This document shows, one piece after another, positions 8,711 to 16,953 of a DNA stretch of 64,000 nucleotides (within the stretch, counting starts at the first letter, position 1; every line of letters begins with the position of its first letter). The position numbers were made by a program, and so were the translations under genes. This DNA comes from an uncultured Blautia sp. (lineage in GTDB: Bacteria; Bacillota; Clostridia; Lachnospirales; Lachnospiraceae). The stretch covers positions 124,001 to 188,000 of the forward strand of contig CALCDJ010000078.1 in assembly GCA_937900135.1 (NCBI GenBank), written 5' to 3'. The notes under the pieces are model-generated. The model did no database searches. It was given only the letters and a program-made list of their open reading frames with translations, and was not told the origin of the DNA.

Positions 8711-10065
8711 ACCAGAAAACAGCTCAGGGAAACCAGATCATCGAAGGTGTGATCTGGAAGCAGCTTCTTTTCTTTTTCTTTCCCATTCTTTTGGGAACTT
8801 TTTTTCAGCAGTTTTATAACACCATCGACTCAGTTGTGGTTGGCCGTTATGTAGGGAAGGCCGCTCTCGCCAGTGTGGCCGGCTCTGCTGGAATGATCGT
8901 CAACCTGGTAGTTGGATTTTTTACCGGACTGGCGGCCGGCGCCGGTGTCATCATTTCTCAGTTTTACGGCGCCAGAGACCAGCGAAACCTAAACGAAAGT
9001 ATCCACACTGCCTATGCCTTTTCCCTTGTGGGAAGCGTCCTGGTTATGATTGCGGGAATCCTGTCTGCCCGACCGGTTCTTCTTGCCATGAACACACCTA
9101 CGGAGCTGATCCCGGATTCCACCCTTTATCTGCAGATTTATTTTGGCGGAATTGTGTTCGTATTCATCTATAACATTGGCTCCGGAATTCTCCGCGCACT
9201 GGGAGATTCCAGACGGCCGCTGAATTACCTGATTGTCTGCTGCCTTTTAAATATTGTTCTTGACTTTGTTATGGTACTGATCTTTCGTCTGGGCGTTGCC
9301 GGTGTCGCCATTGCCACAGTGATCGCCCAGGCAGTAAGCGCCATCCTCGTTACCCGGGCGCTTATGACATCCAAAGACATTTATCGCCTTTCCTTAAAAA
9401 AGATCCGTTTTCACACAAGGGTTTTGAAGTCTCAGCTTTATGTGGGGCTTCCCGGAGGGCTTCAGTCTACCATGTATAATCTGTCCAACATCATCATTCA
9501 GGCAGCTATCAATGTGTACGGAACAGATACAGCGGCTGCATGGGCAGCCTATGGCAAACTGGACGCTATTTTCTGGATGGTGAGCGCTGCCTTTGGTGTT
9601 GCCATCACCACCTTTGTGGGACAAAATTATGGTGCCGGCAAACATGACCGAATCAGAAAAAGCGTGCGTATCTGTCTTGGCATGGATTTTGTGGTTTCTG
9701 TTTTTCTTTCCCTCTTTCTCATCCTGCTGCGCTATCCCCTGTTCCAGATTTTTACAGGAGACCCGGCAGTCATTGAGATTGGGGCAGATATGCTCATGCT
9801 CATTACTCCCTGCTACGCCACCTTTGTCTTTATTGAAATCCTTTCCAGCGCCCTTCGGGGAATGAGTGATGTAATCATGCCCATGCTTCTTACCATGTTT
9901 GGAGTGTGTTTTCTTCGTATAGCCTGGATTTTCTTTGTTGTACCACTCCATCCAACCCTTCATATGGTCATTTTCAATTATCCGGTTACCTGGATTACCA
10001 CTTCCATACTTTTTATCATTTATTATCTGTACCGGAGAAAAAAAATGGGTCTTTCAAGCAGATAA
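8707..10065 (+). CDS. MATE family multidrug/metabolite efflux transporter
   Basis: This 452-residue membrane protein has the twelve-helix, two-bundle pattern of MATE transporters (PF01554 type). The first bundle opens with FFPILLGTFFQQFYNTIDSVVVGRY, and the repeat in the second half includes GLPGGLQSTMYNLSNIIIQ. MATE pumps export organic cations or metabolites in exchange for sodium or protons. The substrate cannot be read from the sequence. Its start overlaps the pseudouridine synthase stop (ATGA), so the two form an operon. It is one of three MATE genes in this window, all of similar length. Confidence 0.93.
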   Translation: MNQKTAQGNQIIEGVIWKQLLFFFFPILLGTFFQQFYNTIDSVVVGRYVGKAALASVAGSAGMIVNLVVGFFTGLAAGAGVIISQFYGARDQRNLNESIHTAYAFSLVGSVLVMIAGILSARPVLLAMNTPTELIPDSTLYLQIYFGGIVFVFIYNIGSGILRALGDSRRPLNYLIVCCLLNIVLDFVMVLIFRLGVAGVAIATVIAQAVSAILVTRALMTSKDIYRLSLKKIRFHTRVLKSQLYVGLPGGLQSTMYNLSNIIIQAAINVYGTDTAAAWAAYGKLDAIFWMVSAAFGVAITTFVGQNYGAGKHDRIRKSVRICLGMDFVVSVFLSLFLILLRYPLFQIFTGDPAVIEIGADMLMLITPCYATFVFIEILSSALRGMSDVIMPMLLTMFGVCFLRIAWIFFVVPLHPTLHMVIFNYPVTWITTSILFIIYYLYRRKKMGLSSR

Positions 10066-10110
10066 AAAAAGGAACAGCCTCTCTCATAAAAAGAAAGGCT
10101 GTTCTTTTTG
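10065..10110. terminator. Bidirectional terminator between MATE gene and coaX
   Basis: GAACAGCCT (10072-10080) pairs with AGGCTGTTC (10096-10104). T-runs flank the stem on both strands, and the genes converge here. Confidence 0.88.
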
Positions 10111-10121
10111 TGTTCGTTTTT

Positions 10122-10898
10122 TCAGATACCGGCAGGTCTGTTCTTTTTATAGATGGCAAGCAACCCCTTCAGAAGAAGGTCTTCATCCAGAATGATCTCC
10201 CGCTTGCAGTGAGGAATGATTTTTTTTGCCAGTCCTCCTGTGGCGATGATGGTTGCTTTCTGTCCCAGTTCTTCTTCAATCCGGTCAATAATTCCATCCA
10301 TTGCAGCCGCATTGCTGTAAAGAATGCCGCTCTTCATACATTCGATGGTGTTTTTCCCAATGATCTTTTTTGGGGGATCAATGCTGATGCCGCTTAACTG
10401 GGAGGCCCTGGAGGTCAAAGCATCCAGGGAAATCCGTACTCCAGGAAGGATCATGCCACCAATGTAATTTTTTTTGTGATCCACCACTGAAACGGTGGTT
10501 GCAGTTCCCATGTCAAAAATAATCAGGGGAACCTGATATTCTGCAATTCCGGCAACTGCATCAGCCACCAGATCTGCCCCCAGCTGTCCTGGCTGGTCCA
10601 TCATGATATTCAGACCGGTCCGAATCCCAGGTCCCAGAACAAGAACCTCTTTTTTCAGGATCTTTTCTGCTGCCAGACGGGCAATGTTGGTAATCTGAGG
10701 AACCACAGATGAAATGATGCAGCCCTCAATATCTGTTCTCTTAATGTGATAAATATCCAATACTGTCTTGAGATCCACCGCATATTCCAGCTCTGTCTTT
10801 GTCCGGACTGTGGAGAGCCGTTCAATAAAATATGTTTTTTCCTGGTCAATACCGCCCACAACAATATTGGTATTGCCAATGTCAATTGCAAGAATCAT
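10122..10898 (-). CDS. coaX: Type III pantothenate kinase CoaX
   Basis: The 258-residue protein phosphorylates pantothenate, the first step of coenzyme A synthesis. It has the N-terminal phosphate loop LAIDIGNTNIVVGG, the middle FDMGTATTVSVVD motif, and YIGGMILPGVRISLDAL, all typical of the ASKHA-fold type III enzymes found in many Firmicutes. It is the last gene of a coaBC-S component-coaX operon, nineteen bases after the transporter gene, and ends against a shared terminator. Type III kinases are not feedback-inhibited by CoA, so control may fall on uptake or expression. Confidence 0.95.
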   Translation of the reverse strand: MILAIDIGNTNIVVGGIDQEKTYFIERLSTVRTKTELEYAVDLKTVLDIYHIKRTDIEGCIISSVVPQITNIARLAAEKILKKEVLVLGPGIRTGLNIMMDQPGQLGADLVADAVAGIAEYQVPLIIFDMGTATTVSVVDHKKNYIGGMILPGVRISLDALTSRASQLSGISIDPPKKIIGKNTIECMKSGILYSNAAAMDGIIDRIEEELGQKATIIATGGLAKKIIPHCKREIILDEDLLLKGLLAIYKKNRPAGI

Positions 10899-10916
10899 AA
10901 AACATCCACCTATCTG

Positions 10917-11567
10917 TTATTCTCCTACTGAAACCGGAGTAAGCACACTTCGATATACTTTTAATAAAGCCTTGCCCAGCGCTGTGACAAGAACAGCTGC
11001 CGCAATGGCCTCCGGAATTCCGGATGCAGTGACTGTTCCCATAATCAGTCCAAAAACTGCTGTGGAAGCCACATTTTTCGCCTGAGCATACTGCTGTGCA
11101 AACAAAACATAAATACTTCCCATTACCATGACCGTATTGACCATGGAGCCCACAAAACCTGTGATGATCAAAGCAATGTAGGAATTGGTCTTCCATTTTT
11201 TCAAAAGAATCCAAAGCCATCCGGCAACTACACCGATCAGTACGCGGCAGCCCACGGAAACCCAGATTGCCTTTAAAACCCCGCTAAATCCGGTGGTACT
11301 CAAAAATGGAGAGAAGGCAAAGGAAAGAAGTGTTGGAGCCATCGTGTTGCTGATCAGAGAGCAGATTCCAAAGGTAGCTCCCAGAATTGCGCCGGCTGCT
11401 GGTCCCAGAAGGATCGCGCCTACGATGACCGGAATATGTACAGTTGTCGCCTTAATAATTGGCAGCTGGATCATTCCCAGCGGCGTATTGGCCAAAAGAA
11501 TTACAATGGCTGCCATAAGTGCCACACTGACCATCCAACGAGTGTCTTTTTTGATTGTTGTTTTCAT
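10917..11567 (-). CDS. ECF transporter S component, probably for pantothenate (PanT-like)
   Basis: This 216-residue hydrophobic protein has about six membrane segments and the S-component pattern. Features include an N-terminal KKDTRWMVSVALMAAIVILL helix, the GPAAGAILGATFGICSLI segment and a C-terminal GIPEAIAAAVLVTALGKAL helix. S components give substrate specificity to energy-coupling-factor vitamin importers and share an EcfAAT module encoded elsewhere. The sequence alone gives only the family. Its position between coaBC and coaX suggests pantothenate as the substrate. Confidence 0.85.
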   Translation of the reverse strand: MKTTIKKDTRWMVSVALMAAIVILLANTPLGMIQLPIIKATTVHIPVIVGAILLGPAAGAILGATFGICSLISNTMAPTLLSFAFSPFLSTTGFSGVLKAIWVSVGCRVLIGVVAGWLWILLKKWKTNSYIALIITGFVGSMVNTVMVMGSIYVLFAQQYAQAKNVASTAVFGLIMGTVTASGIPEAIAAAVLVTALGKALLKVYRSVLTPVSVGE

Positions 11568-11622
11568 TTTTTTCCTCCTTGTTATCGTTCCATAAAAATG
11601 GATACAATACAGTTACTTTTTG

Positions 11623-12840
11623 TTACTGTTCCCAGCAACAGGGGATTCCTTCCATCATGGAAAGAATTTTATCCAGGATTTTAAAAGCTGCCTCCTCCTT
11701 ACTCATCAGCTGGAGTGAAACGTCTTCTTCCTGTGTAATCAGGGTAATCACATTGGTATCGCCCTGGAATCCGGCGCCTTCCACCTTTAAATTATTGGCG
11801 GCAACCATATCCAGATTTTTCTTTACCAGTTTTTCCCTGGAATTACCGATCATATTCTGGGTTTCCATAGAAAACCCACACAAAAACTGTCCCGGACGCT
11901 TGTGAGCACCCAGATATTTCAGGATGTCGTCTGTGCGTTCCAGTTCAATTGCCATCTGGCCGTCTTTTTTCTTCACCTTTTCCTGGCTGACTTCCCTTGG
12001 ACGGTAATCTGCCACTGCAGCTGCCTTAATAATGATGTCCTGCTCTTCACTCACCGAAGTAACGGCTTCAAACATCTCTCGGGCGCTGATCACCGGAACC
12101 ACATGAACAAAAGGCGGCGGTTCCATGGAGACAGGTCCGCTTACCAACGTCACCTCTGCGCCTCGAAGCATAGCCATTTTGGCCAGGGCATAGCCCATCT
12201 TTCCAGAGGAATGGTTGGTGATATAACGCACCGGATCAATGGCTTCCTGAGTGGGACCTGCTGTTACAAGAACTTTTTTTCCTTTCAGATCTTTTTCGTA
12301 AGCGATTTCCCTCAGTACATATGGAAGCAAATCTGACGGTTCCGGCATCTTTCCTGCTCCGGTATCTCCACAGGCAAGGTATCCCACAGCCGGCTGGATC
12401 ACTTCATATCCATAGTACATCAGTTTCTTCAAATTGTCCTGCACCACCGGATTTTCAAACATATTGGTATTCATGGCCGGGGCAATGCATTTATGGCATT
12501 TACAGGCCATCACCGTAGTGGTAAGCATATCGTCTGCCAGACCATTGGCCAGCTTGCCGATCACATTGGCGCTTGCCGGAGCAATCATCACCACATCTGC
12601 TTTTTTTGCAATGGACACATGCTCCACCTGGAACTGAAAATTCCGGTCAAAGGTATCCACCAGACATTTGTTTCCAGTGAGAGATTCAAAGGTAATGGGG
12701 GTGATAAACTCCGTCGCATTCCGGGTCATAAGCACATGAACATCTGCATGAAGTTTTTTCAGTGCACTGGCCAGATACGCAGTTTTATATGCGGCTATAC
12801 TTCCGGTTACTCCCAGAAGAACCGTTTTTCCTTTCAGCAT
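11623..12840 (-). CDS. coaBC: Bifunctional phosphopantothenoylcysteine decarboxylase / phosphopantothenate-cysteine ligase CoaBC
   Basis: The 405-residue protein catalyses two consecutive CoA steps. Residues about 1-180 are the flavin-dependent CoaC domain with GVTGSIAAYKTA, a catalytic His in FQVEHVSI, PAMNTNMFENP, and the reactive Cys in YLACGDTGAGKMPEP. Residues about 190-405 are the CoaB ligase with VLVTAGPTQEAIDPVRYITN, HSSGKMGYALA and later AAVADYRP. Length and order are standard. It starts the coaBC-panT-coaX operon behind a good promoter. Confidence 0.96.
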   Translation of the reverse strand: MLKGKTVLLGVTGSIAAYKTAYLASALKKLHADVHVLMTRNATEFITPITFESLTGNKCLVDTFDRNFQFQVEHVSIAKKADVVMIAPASANVIGKLANGLADDMLTTTVMACKCHKCIAPAMNTNMFENPVVQDNLKKLMYYGYEVIQPAVGYLACGDTGAGKMPEPSDLLPYVLREIAYEKDLKGKKVLVTAGPTQEAIDPVRYITNHSSGKMGYALAKMAMLRGAEVTLVSGPVSMEPPPFVHVVPVISAREMFEAVTSVSEEQDIIIKAAAVADYRPREVSQEKVKKKDGQMAIELERTDDILKYLGAHKRPGQFLCGFSMETQNMIGNSREKLVKKNLDMVAANNLKVEGAGFQGDTNVITLITQEEDVSLQLMSKEEAAFKILDKILSMMEGIPCCWEQ

Positions 12841-12870
12841 ATGGCACTCCTTCCTTGTTTTGTCTGTTGT

Positions 12871-12899
12871 ATTATAGAACAGATTAATTCTGGAATCAA
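12871..12899 (-). promoter_or_regulatory. Promoter of the coaBC operon
   Basis: TTGATT (12894-12899) and TATAAT (12871-12876) on the minus strand are 17 bases apart, about 30 bases before the coaBC start codon. Confidence 0.75.
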
Positions 12900-13019
12900 T
12901 GGATTTTTCTTCGTGTTTTCATTTTTGTACACCATTTTTTCCGATTTATTCGTTATAATAAAGATATTCATGGCTGCAGAAGCCTTTTCTTCTCAGCCAG
13001 ATTGGAGGAATCAGTATTC

Positions 13020-13586
13020 ATGAAAAATTATTCTGTCACCCAATGGTGCGCCCAGTTTATCCAGCAGCAGGTTCAGCCTGGAGATCTCTGCATCGACGCC
13101 ACCATGGGAAACGGCAACGATACTCTGCTTCTTTCTTGCCTGTGCGGGGATACCGGACAGGTTCTTGCCTTTGATATCCAGGAAGAAGCCCTTATCCATA
13201 CCAGAGAGCGTCTCCTTCTGGCACAGGCGCCAGAAAACTGTCAGCTCATTCTGGACTCTCACGAACATCTTGCATCTTACGCGCAGCCTGATTCTGTCAG
13301 TTGTATTGTGTTTAACTTCGGATATCTTCCTGGGGGCGACCACCAAAAAGCAACCCGGCGGGAATCCAGTCTTTCCGCCTTACGCGCAGCGCTTCCCCTG
13401 TTAAAAAAAGGAGGTCTTCTCTCCCTTTGTATTTACAGCGGCGGCGATACCGGTTTTGAAGAACGGGACACCATTCTTTCCTGGTTAAAGGAATTGAATC
13501 CCAAAGACTATCTGGTGATCAGAAGCGACTATTATAACCGCCCCAATCATCCCCCGATTCCTGTGCTGGTAATCCGTCTCCGGTAA
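13020..13586 (+). CDS. mnmM: Class I SAM-dependent methyltransferase, MnmM/YtqB family (tRNA wobble uridine methylation)
   Basis: The 188-residue protein belongs to the YtqB family. It has the SAM motif IDATMGNGNDTLLL near residues 25-38, FDIQEEAL at motif II, and the family-specific VFNFGYLPGGDH. It ends with PPIPVLVIRLR, like B. subtilis YtqB. That family has been identified as MnmM, which methylates 5-aminomethyl(-2-thio)uridine at the tRNA wobble position in organisms lacking the MnmC methylase. The ATG at 13020 is chosen because GGAGGAA lies at 13004-13010; an in-frame TTG at 13002 is poorly placed. It stands alone between divergent coaBC and a convergent cyclophilin gene. Confidence 0.88.
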   Translation: MKNYSVTQWCAQFIQQQVQPGDLCIDATMGNGNDTLLLSCLCGDTGQVLAFDIQEEALIHTRERLLLAQAPENCQLILDSHEHLASYAQPDSVSCIVFNFGYLPGGDHQKATRRESSLSALRAALPLLKKGGLLSLCIYSGGDTGFEERDTILSWLKELNPKDYLVIRSDYYNRPNHPPIPVLVIRLR

Positions 13587-13643
13587 TCCTCTTTCCCGGA
13601 ATTCATTTCTTTTCAGGTAAACACTGCTTTTTTGAACTATCAG

Positions 13644-13684
13644 AAAGGGGATGGACGCCATTCACCGACGCCACATCCCCTTTT
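13644..13684. terminator. Bidirectional terminator between mnmM and the cyclophilin gene
   Basis: AAAGGGGATG (13644-13653) pairs with CATCCCCTTT (13674-13683), with T-rich sequence on both sides between two converging genes. Confidence 0.82.
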
Positions 13685-13700
13685 CCAGCCTTTTCGTTAC

Positions 13701-14465
13701 TTAATCAATGATCTTGATGGTTTCCATAACCGGCTGCTGTGTTTCCGGAATGGTTCCATTGTCATCCACAGGTTTTGCTTCTGCACAGATCTTATCTACA
13801 ATATCCATTCCCTCTGTTACTTTTCCAAAAGCAGCATAATCTCCATCCAGGAACTGGCTGTCAGACTGCACAATAAAGAACTGAGAGCTTGCGCTGTCCG
13901 GATCTGAAGAGCGCGCCATGGAAATCACGCCTCTCTCATGAGAAAGGTCATTCTTCACTCCATTGCTGGAGAATTCACCCTTAATGGTTTCTTCGGAACC
14001 GCCGGTTCCATTGCCAAGAGGATCTCCTCCCTGCATCATAAATCCATCCATGATCCGGTGGAAGGTTAATCCATCATAAAAGCCTTCCTGTGCCAGTTTC
14101 ACAAAATTCGTTACAGAAATCGGCGCGGTATCTGCATCCAGTTCCAGTGAAATGGTGCCATAATCCTTAATTTCAATTTCTGCATGATGAATACCGCTGA
14201 GCGCCTCTTCAGTATCCAGAAGAACTGTCTGGGTTGATCCCTTCGTCTCTTCTTCTGTTTCTGCATCAGCATCAGTTCCATCGGAGAATCCCGCTGCCTC
14301 TGCTTCCTCTTCGGTTGCGATCTTCTCTTCCTGGGAATCGGTGTTTTTTTCTGTTGTTTTTTCTGTGGCAGCTGTGTCTTTTTTTTCTGTTTCTCCACAG
14401 GCGGTCAGCACAGATGCGCCAAGAGCAGCTACACATAACATAGTCAAAAGTTTACGATTTTTCAT
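13701..14465 (-). CDS. Cyclophilin-type peptidylprolyl isomerase lipoprotein
   Basis: The 254-residue protein has a signal peptide ending in a lipobox (LTAC, Cys23), so it is anchored to the outer face of the membrane. Residues about 24-80 are a low-complexity Thr/Glu/Asp-rich linker. The cyclophilin domain follows (about 85-254) with FVKLAQEGFYDGLTFHRIMDGFMMQGGD, GVISMARSSDPDSASSQFFIV and FGKVTEGMDIVDKI. It is predicted to speed proline isomerisation in secreted proteins as they fold. It is single-domain with no parvulin part. Confidence 0.92.
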   Translation of the reverse strand: MKNRKLLTMLCVAALGASVLTACGETEKKDTAATEKTTEKNTDSQEEKIATEEEAEAAGFSDGTDADAETEEETKGSTQTVLLDTEEALSGIHHAEIEIKDYGTISLELDADTAPISVTNFVKLAQEGFYDGLTFHRIMDGFMMQGGDPLGNGTGGSEETIKGEFSSNGVKNDLSHERGVISMARSSDPDSASSQFFIVQSDSQFLDGDYAAFGKVTEGMDIVDKICAEAKPVDDNGTIPETQQPVMETIKIID

Positions 14466-14508
14466 TTTGTTCTACCTCCAAAGATCCATTTCCTTATCTG
14501 TCAGAATC

Positions 14509-15513
14509 TTAACGGATTCTGTCCGGAAATCCTACCTTGCGCTGTACCTTACGCAGAGTCTTGTTCGCATAATAACCGGCCTTCTCTGCATTTTCCTTAA
14601 TGATGGAATCCAGAAATGCCTTGTCTTTACTCAGGCGGGCAAATTCTTCCTGAAGGGGACGAAGCACACCGATCACAGCTTCTCCCACTGCCGGCTTAAA
14701 TTCTCCATAGCCCTTGCCTTCAAACTCTTTTACTGTTTCGTCTGGTGTTTTACCAGTACATGCACTGTAAATGTCAATGAGGTTTTTGATTCCCGGCTGT
14801 TCCTCACGATAACAGATACAGCCCTCCGAATCTGTAACCGCGCGTTTACATTTACGCATAATCGTATCCGGATCATCCATAAGATAAATACTTCCATTGG
14901 GATTTTCGTCAGATTTGGACATCTTTCTGGAAGGATCCTGCAGGCTCATAATCTTAGCGCCCACCTTACCAATATATGCTTCCGGTACAGTGAATACGTC
15001 TCCATAAATATTGTTAAACCGTTCTGCAATATTTCTGGTCAGTTCCAGATGCTGCATCTGATCCACACCAACAGGAACCACGTCTGCCTGGTAAAGAAGA
15101 ATGTCTGCTGCCATCAGAACCGGATAGGTAAAAAGTCCGGCATTGATATTATCTGCATGCTTGGCAGCCTTATCCTTAAACTGGGTCATACGATTGAGCT
15201 CACCCATATAGGTAAAGCAGTTCAAAATCCATGCCAGTTCCGCATGACCAGATACATGGGACTGGTAATAAATGCAATTCTTCTTGGGGTCTAAGCCTGC
15301 TGCAATATATAAAGTCAGAAGATTCCGCGCTCTCTTACGGAGTTCTGCCGGATCCTGACGCACAGTGATGGAATGCATATCCACCACGCTGTAAAAGCAT
15401 TCGTATTCGTCACTCAAAGTCACCCAGTTCTTCAGCGCCCCAAGATAATTTCCAAGTGTCAGGTTTCCTGTGGCCTGCATTCCACTGAATAAAACTTTTT
15501 TTCCGTCGATCAT
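14509..15513 (-). CDS. trpS: Tryptophanyl-tRNA synthetase
   Basis: TrpS charges tRNA-Trp. The ATG at 15511-15513 is preferred because GGAGGA lies at 15521-15526; an in-frame TTG further upstream overlaps that site. The protein of about 334 residues has the class I HIGH-like TGNLTLGNYLGALKN near the N-terminus, MAADILLYQADVVPVGVDQMQHLELTR in the middle, and the KMSKS loop in SRKMSKSDENP. Length is normal. No T-box is visible in the 200-base gap to luxS. Confidence 0.96.
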   Translation of the reverse strand: MIDGKKVLFSGMQATGNLTLGNYLGALKNWVTLSDEYECFYSVVDMHSITVRQDPAELRKRARNLLTLYIAAGLDPKKNCIYYQSHVSGHAELAWILNCFTYMGELNRMTQFKDKAAKHADNINAGLFTYPVLMAADILLYQADVVPVGVDQMQHLELTRNIAERFNNIYGDVFTVPEAYIGKVGAKIMSLQDPSRKMSKSDENPNGSIYLMDDPDTIMRKCKRAVTDSEGCICYREEQPGIKNLIDIYSACTGKTPDETVKEFEGKGYGEFKPAVGEAVIGVLRPLQEEFARLSKDKAFLDSIIKENAEKAGYYANKTLRKVQRKVGFPDRIR

Positions 15514-15649
15514 TGTTTTTTCCTCCAATTTCTGCCGTCATTTCTTATGATTTCCGTCGTGAACTTTCCTATTTGAATATGGAAAGCACTTTTACAGTAG
15601 TTTATCATTCTCTTTGCATAAAGTCAATCCAAGGCTTTTGGTGTTTCTC

Positions 15650-15678
15650 TTGATACTTCTGCATTCCTCTGTTAAGAT
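15650..15678 (+). promoter_or_regulatory. Promoter of luxS
   Basis: TTGATA (15650-15655) and TAAGAT (15673-15678) are 17 bases apart. The luxS start codon is 35 bases downstream. Confidence 0.78.
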
Positions 15679-15713
15679 AAAAGAAATCTTTTTCAGAAAG
15701 CGAGGAAAAACAA

Positions 15714-16193
15714 ATGGAAAAAATCACAAGTTTCACCATAGACCATATCAAACTTCAGCCTGGCGTTTACGTTTCCAGAAAGGATTCTGTGGGCGATCAG
15801 GTGGTCACCACCTTTGATATCCGTATGACCTCCCCTAATGAGGAACCAGTTATGAATACTGCGGAGCTTCACACCATTGAACATCTGGCAGCTACATTTC
15901 TGCGCAACCACAAAGAATTTGGGTCCAAAATGATCTACTGGGGTCCTATGGGATGCCGCACCGGTAACTATCTGCTTCTAAGCGGAGACTACGAATCCAA
16001 GGACATTGTTCCCCTTCTCATCGAAACCTTTACTTTTATCCGTGATTTTGAAGGAGAAGTTCCGGGAGCTTCTGCCAAAGACTGCGGAAACTATCTGGAT
16101 ATGAACCTCCCCATGGCAAAATACCTGGCCAGAAAATTTCTGGATGAGGTGCTGTTAAATATCACACCGGACCGTCTGGTTTATCCGGAATAA
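15714..16193 (+). CDS. luxS: S-ribosylhomocysteine lyase LuxS
   Basis: This 159-residue metalloenzyme cleaves S-ribosylhomocysteine to homocysteine and DPD, the precursor of autoinducer-2. The metal-binding HTIEH motif gives His53 and His57, with Cys124 as the third ligand. The catalytic Cys81 is in GPMGCRTG. Length and motifs are complete, so it should be active. It is monocistronic between its own promoter and a strong terminator. No pfs/mtnN nucleosidase neighbours it. Confidence 0.97.
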   Translation: MEKITSFTIDHIKLQPGVYVSRKDSVGDQVVTTFDIRMTSPNEEPVMNTAELHTIEHLAATFLRNHKEFGSKMIYWGPMGCRTGNYLLLSGDYESKDIVPLLIETFTFIRDFEGEVPGASAKDCGNYLDMNLPMAKYLARKFLDEVLLNITPDRLVYPE

Positions 16194-16195
16194 AA

Positions 16196-16257
16196 AACAG
16201 CCTCCCTGCTTCCTGTCAAATCGGCAGAAAACAGAGAGGCTGTTTGCTTATTTTTTT
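16196..16257. terminator. Bidirectional terminator after luxS
   Basis: AAACAGCCTC (16196-16205) pairs with GAGGCTGTTT (16236-16245), followed by a T-run at 16250-16257. It serves luxS and possibly the convergent lipoprotein gene. Confidence 0.82.
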
Positions 16258-16262
16258 ATGGA

Positions 16263-16697
16263 TTATTGCGCCGGCGCTGCTGCTGCCACCGGTTCTGTAC
16301 TTACATAATCTCCGCTGGCATAACAGGTCTGCTCATTGTACACAAGCTGAATCCATCCGTTCTCACTGACACCGGTGCTCTTAATCTCCGTACCTGTTGT
16401 GAGGGATGCTACCCATTCTGCATCTGCACTGCAATCTGCACGAAGGTTCAAATCTGCTGCTGCATAATAAGTGCCTTCCTTCTTCTCTACCTTGATTCCA
16501 CTTGGTGTCTGTTCAATTACCGGAGCCGGAGTCGGCGTTGCCTTGGGTTTCTTCGCTTTCTTGGGTTTCGGTGTGGGTTCTGGTGTAGGAGTTGCCTCAA
16601 TGGCAATCGCCTTTGCCTGATCTGCTCCTTCAAATCCACAGCCTGGAATTGCAAGGGCAAATCCAAGAGCCAGTATAAACAGCCCGCATTTTTTCAT
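16263..16697 (-). CDS. Small lipoprotein with a bacterial SH3 domain
   Basis: The 144-residue protein starts with a signal peptide and lipobox (IPGC, Cys20), then a Pro/Thr/Lys-rich tether with repeated PTPxP and KPKK elements (about 34-65). The C-terminal half is an SH3b-type domain: YAAADLNLRADCSADAEWVA, TGTEIKSTG, NGWIQLVYN. SH3b domains bind cell-wall peptides or glycans, so a wall-associated role is likely. No enzymatic domain is attached. The roughly 255 bases between this gene and hydG hold no feature I can support. Confidence 0.85.
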   Translation of the reverse strand: MKKCGLFILALGFALAIPGCGFEGADQAKAIAIEATPTPEPTPKPKKAKKPKATPTPAPVIEQTPSGIKVEKKEGTYYAAADLNLRADCSADAEWVASLTTGTEIKSTGVSENGWIQLVYNEQTCYASGDYVSTEPVAAAAPAQ

Positions 16698-16953
16698 GGT
16701 CAGTTCCTCCTTTATCTATCTCTTACGTTTAATGGATCTGTCCATTCATGCCACCTGATTCCCTATCCCGGCAGGAATGTACAGCCTGTTTTTCTCAGAA
16801 ATCATTTCCTAACAACTATACCCTATTTCCCCTGTATTGTGCAAGTCTTTTTTCCATACAGGAAGGGAATCCTGTGTTTTCGGCTGTATTTTACCGGTGT
16901 CAGTCTCTGTATGATCCATTCCCCCGAGAGAAAACGACAAATATCTGAGGATA

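Noticed and set aside
14341..15294. A 317-residue open frame on the plus strand opposite trpS
   Set aside because: It is antisense to trpS, has no ribosome site, and shows low-complexity residues.
15531..15713. A T-box leader for trpS
   Set aside because: The region has no T-box sequence (AGGGTGGNACCGCG) and is too short, and part of it is the luxS promoter.
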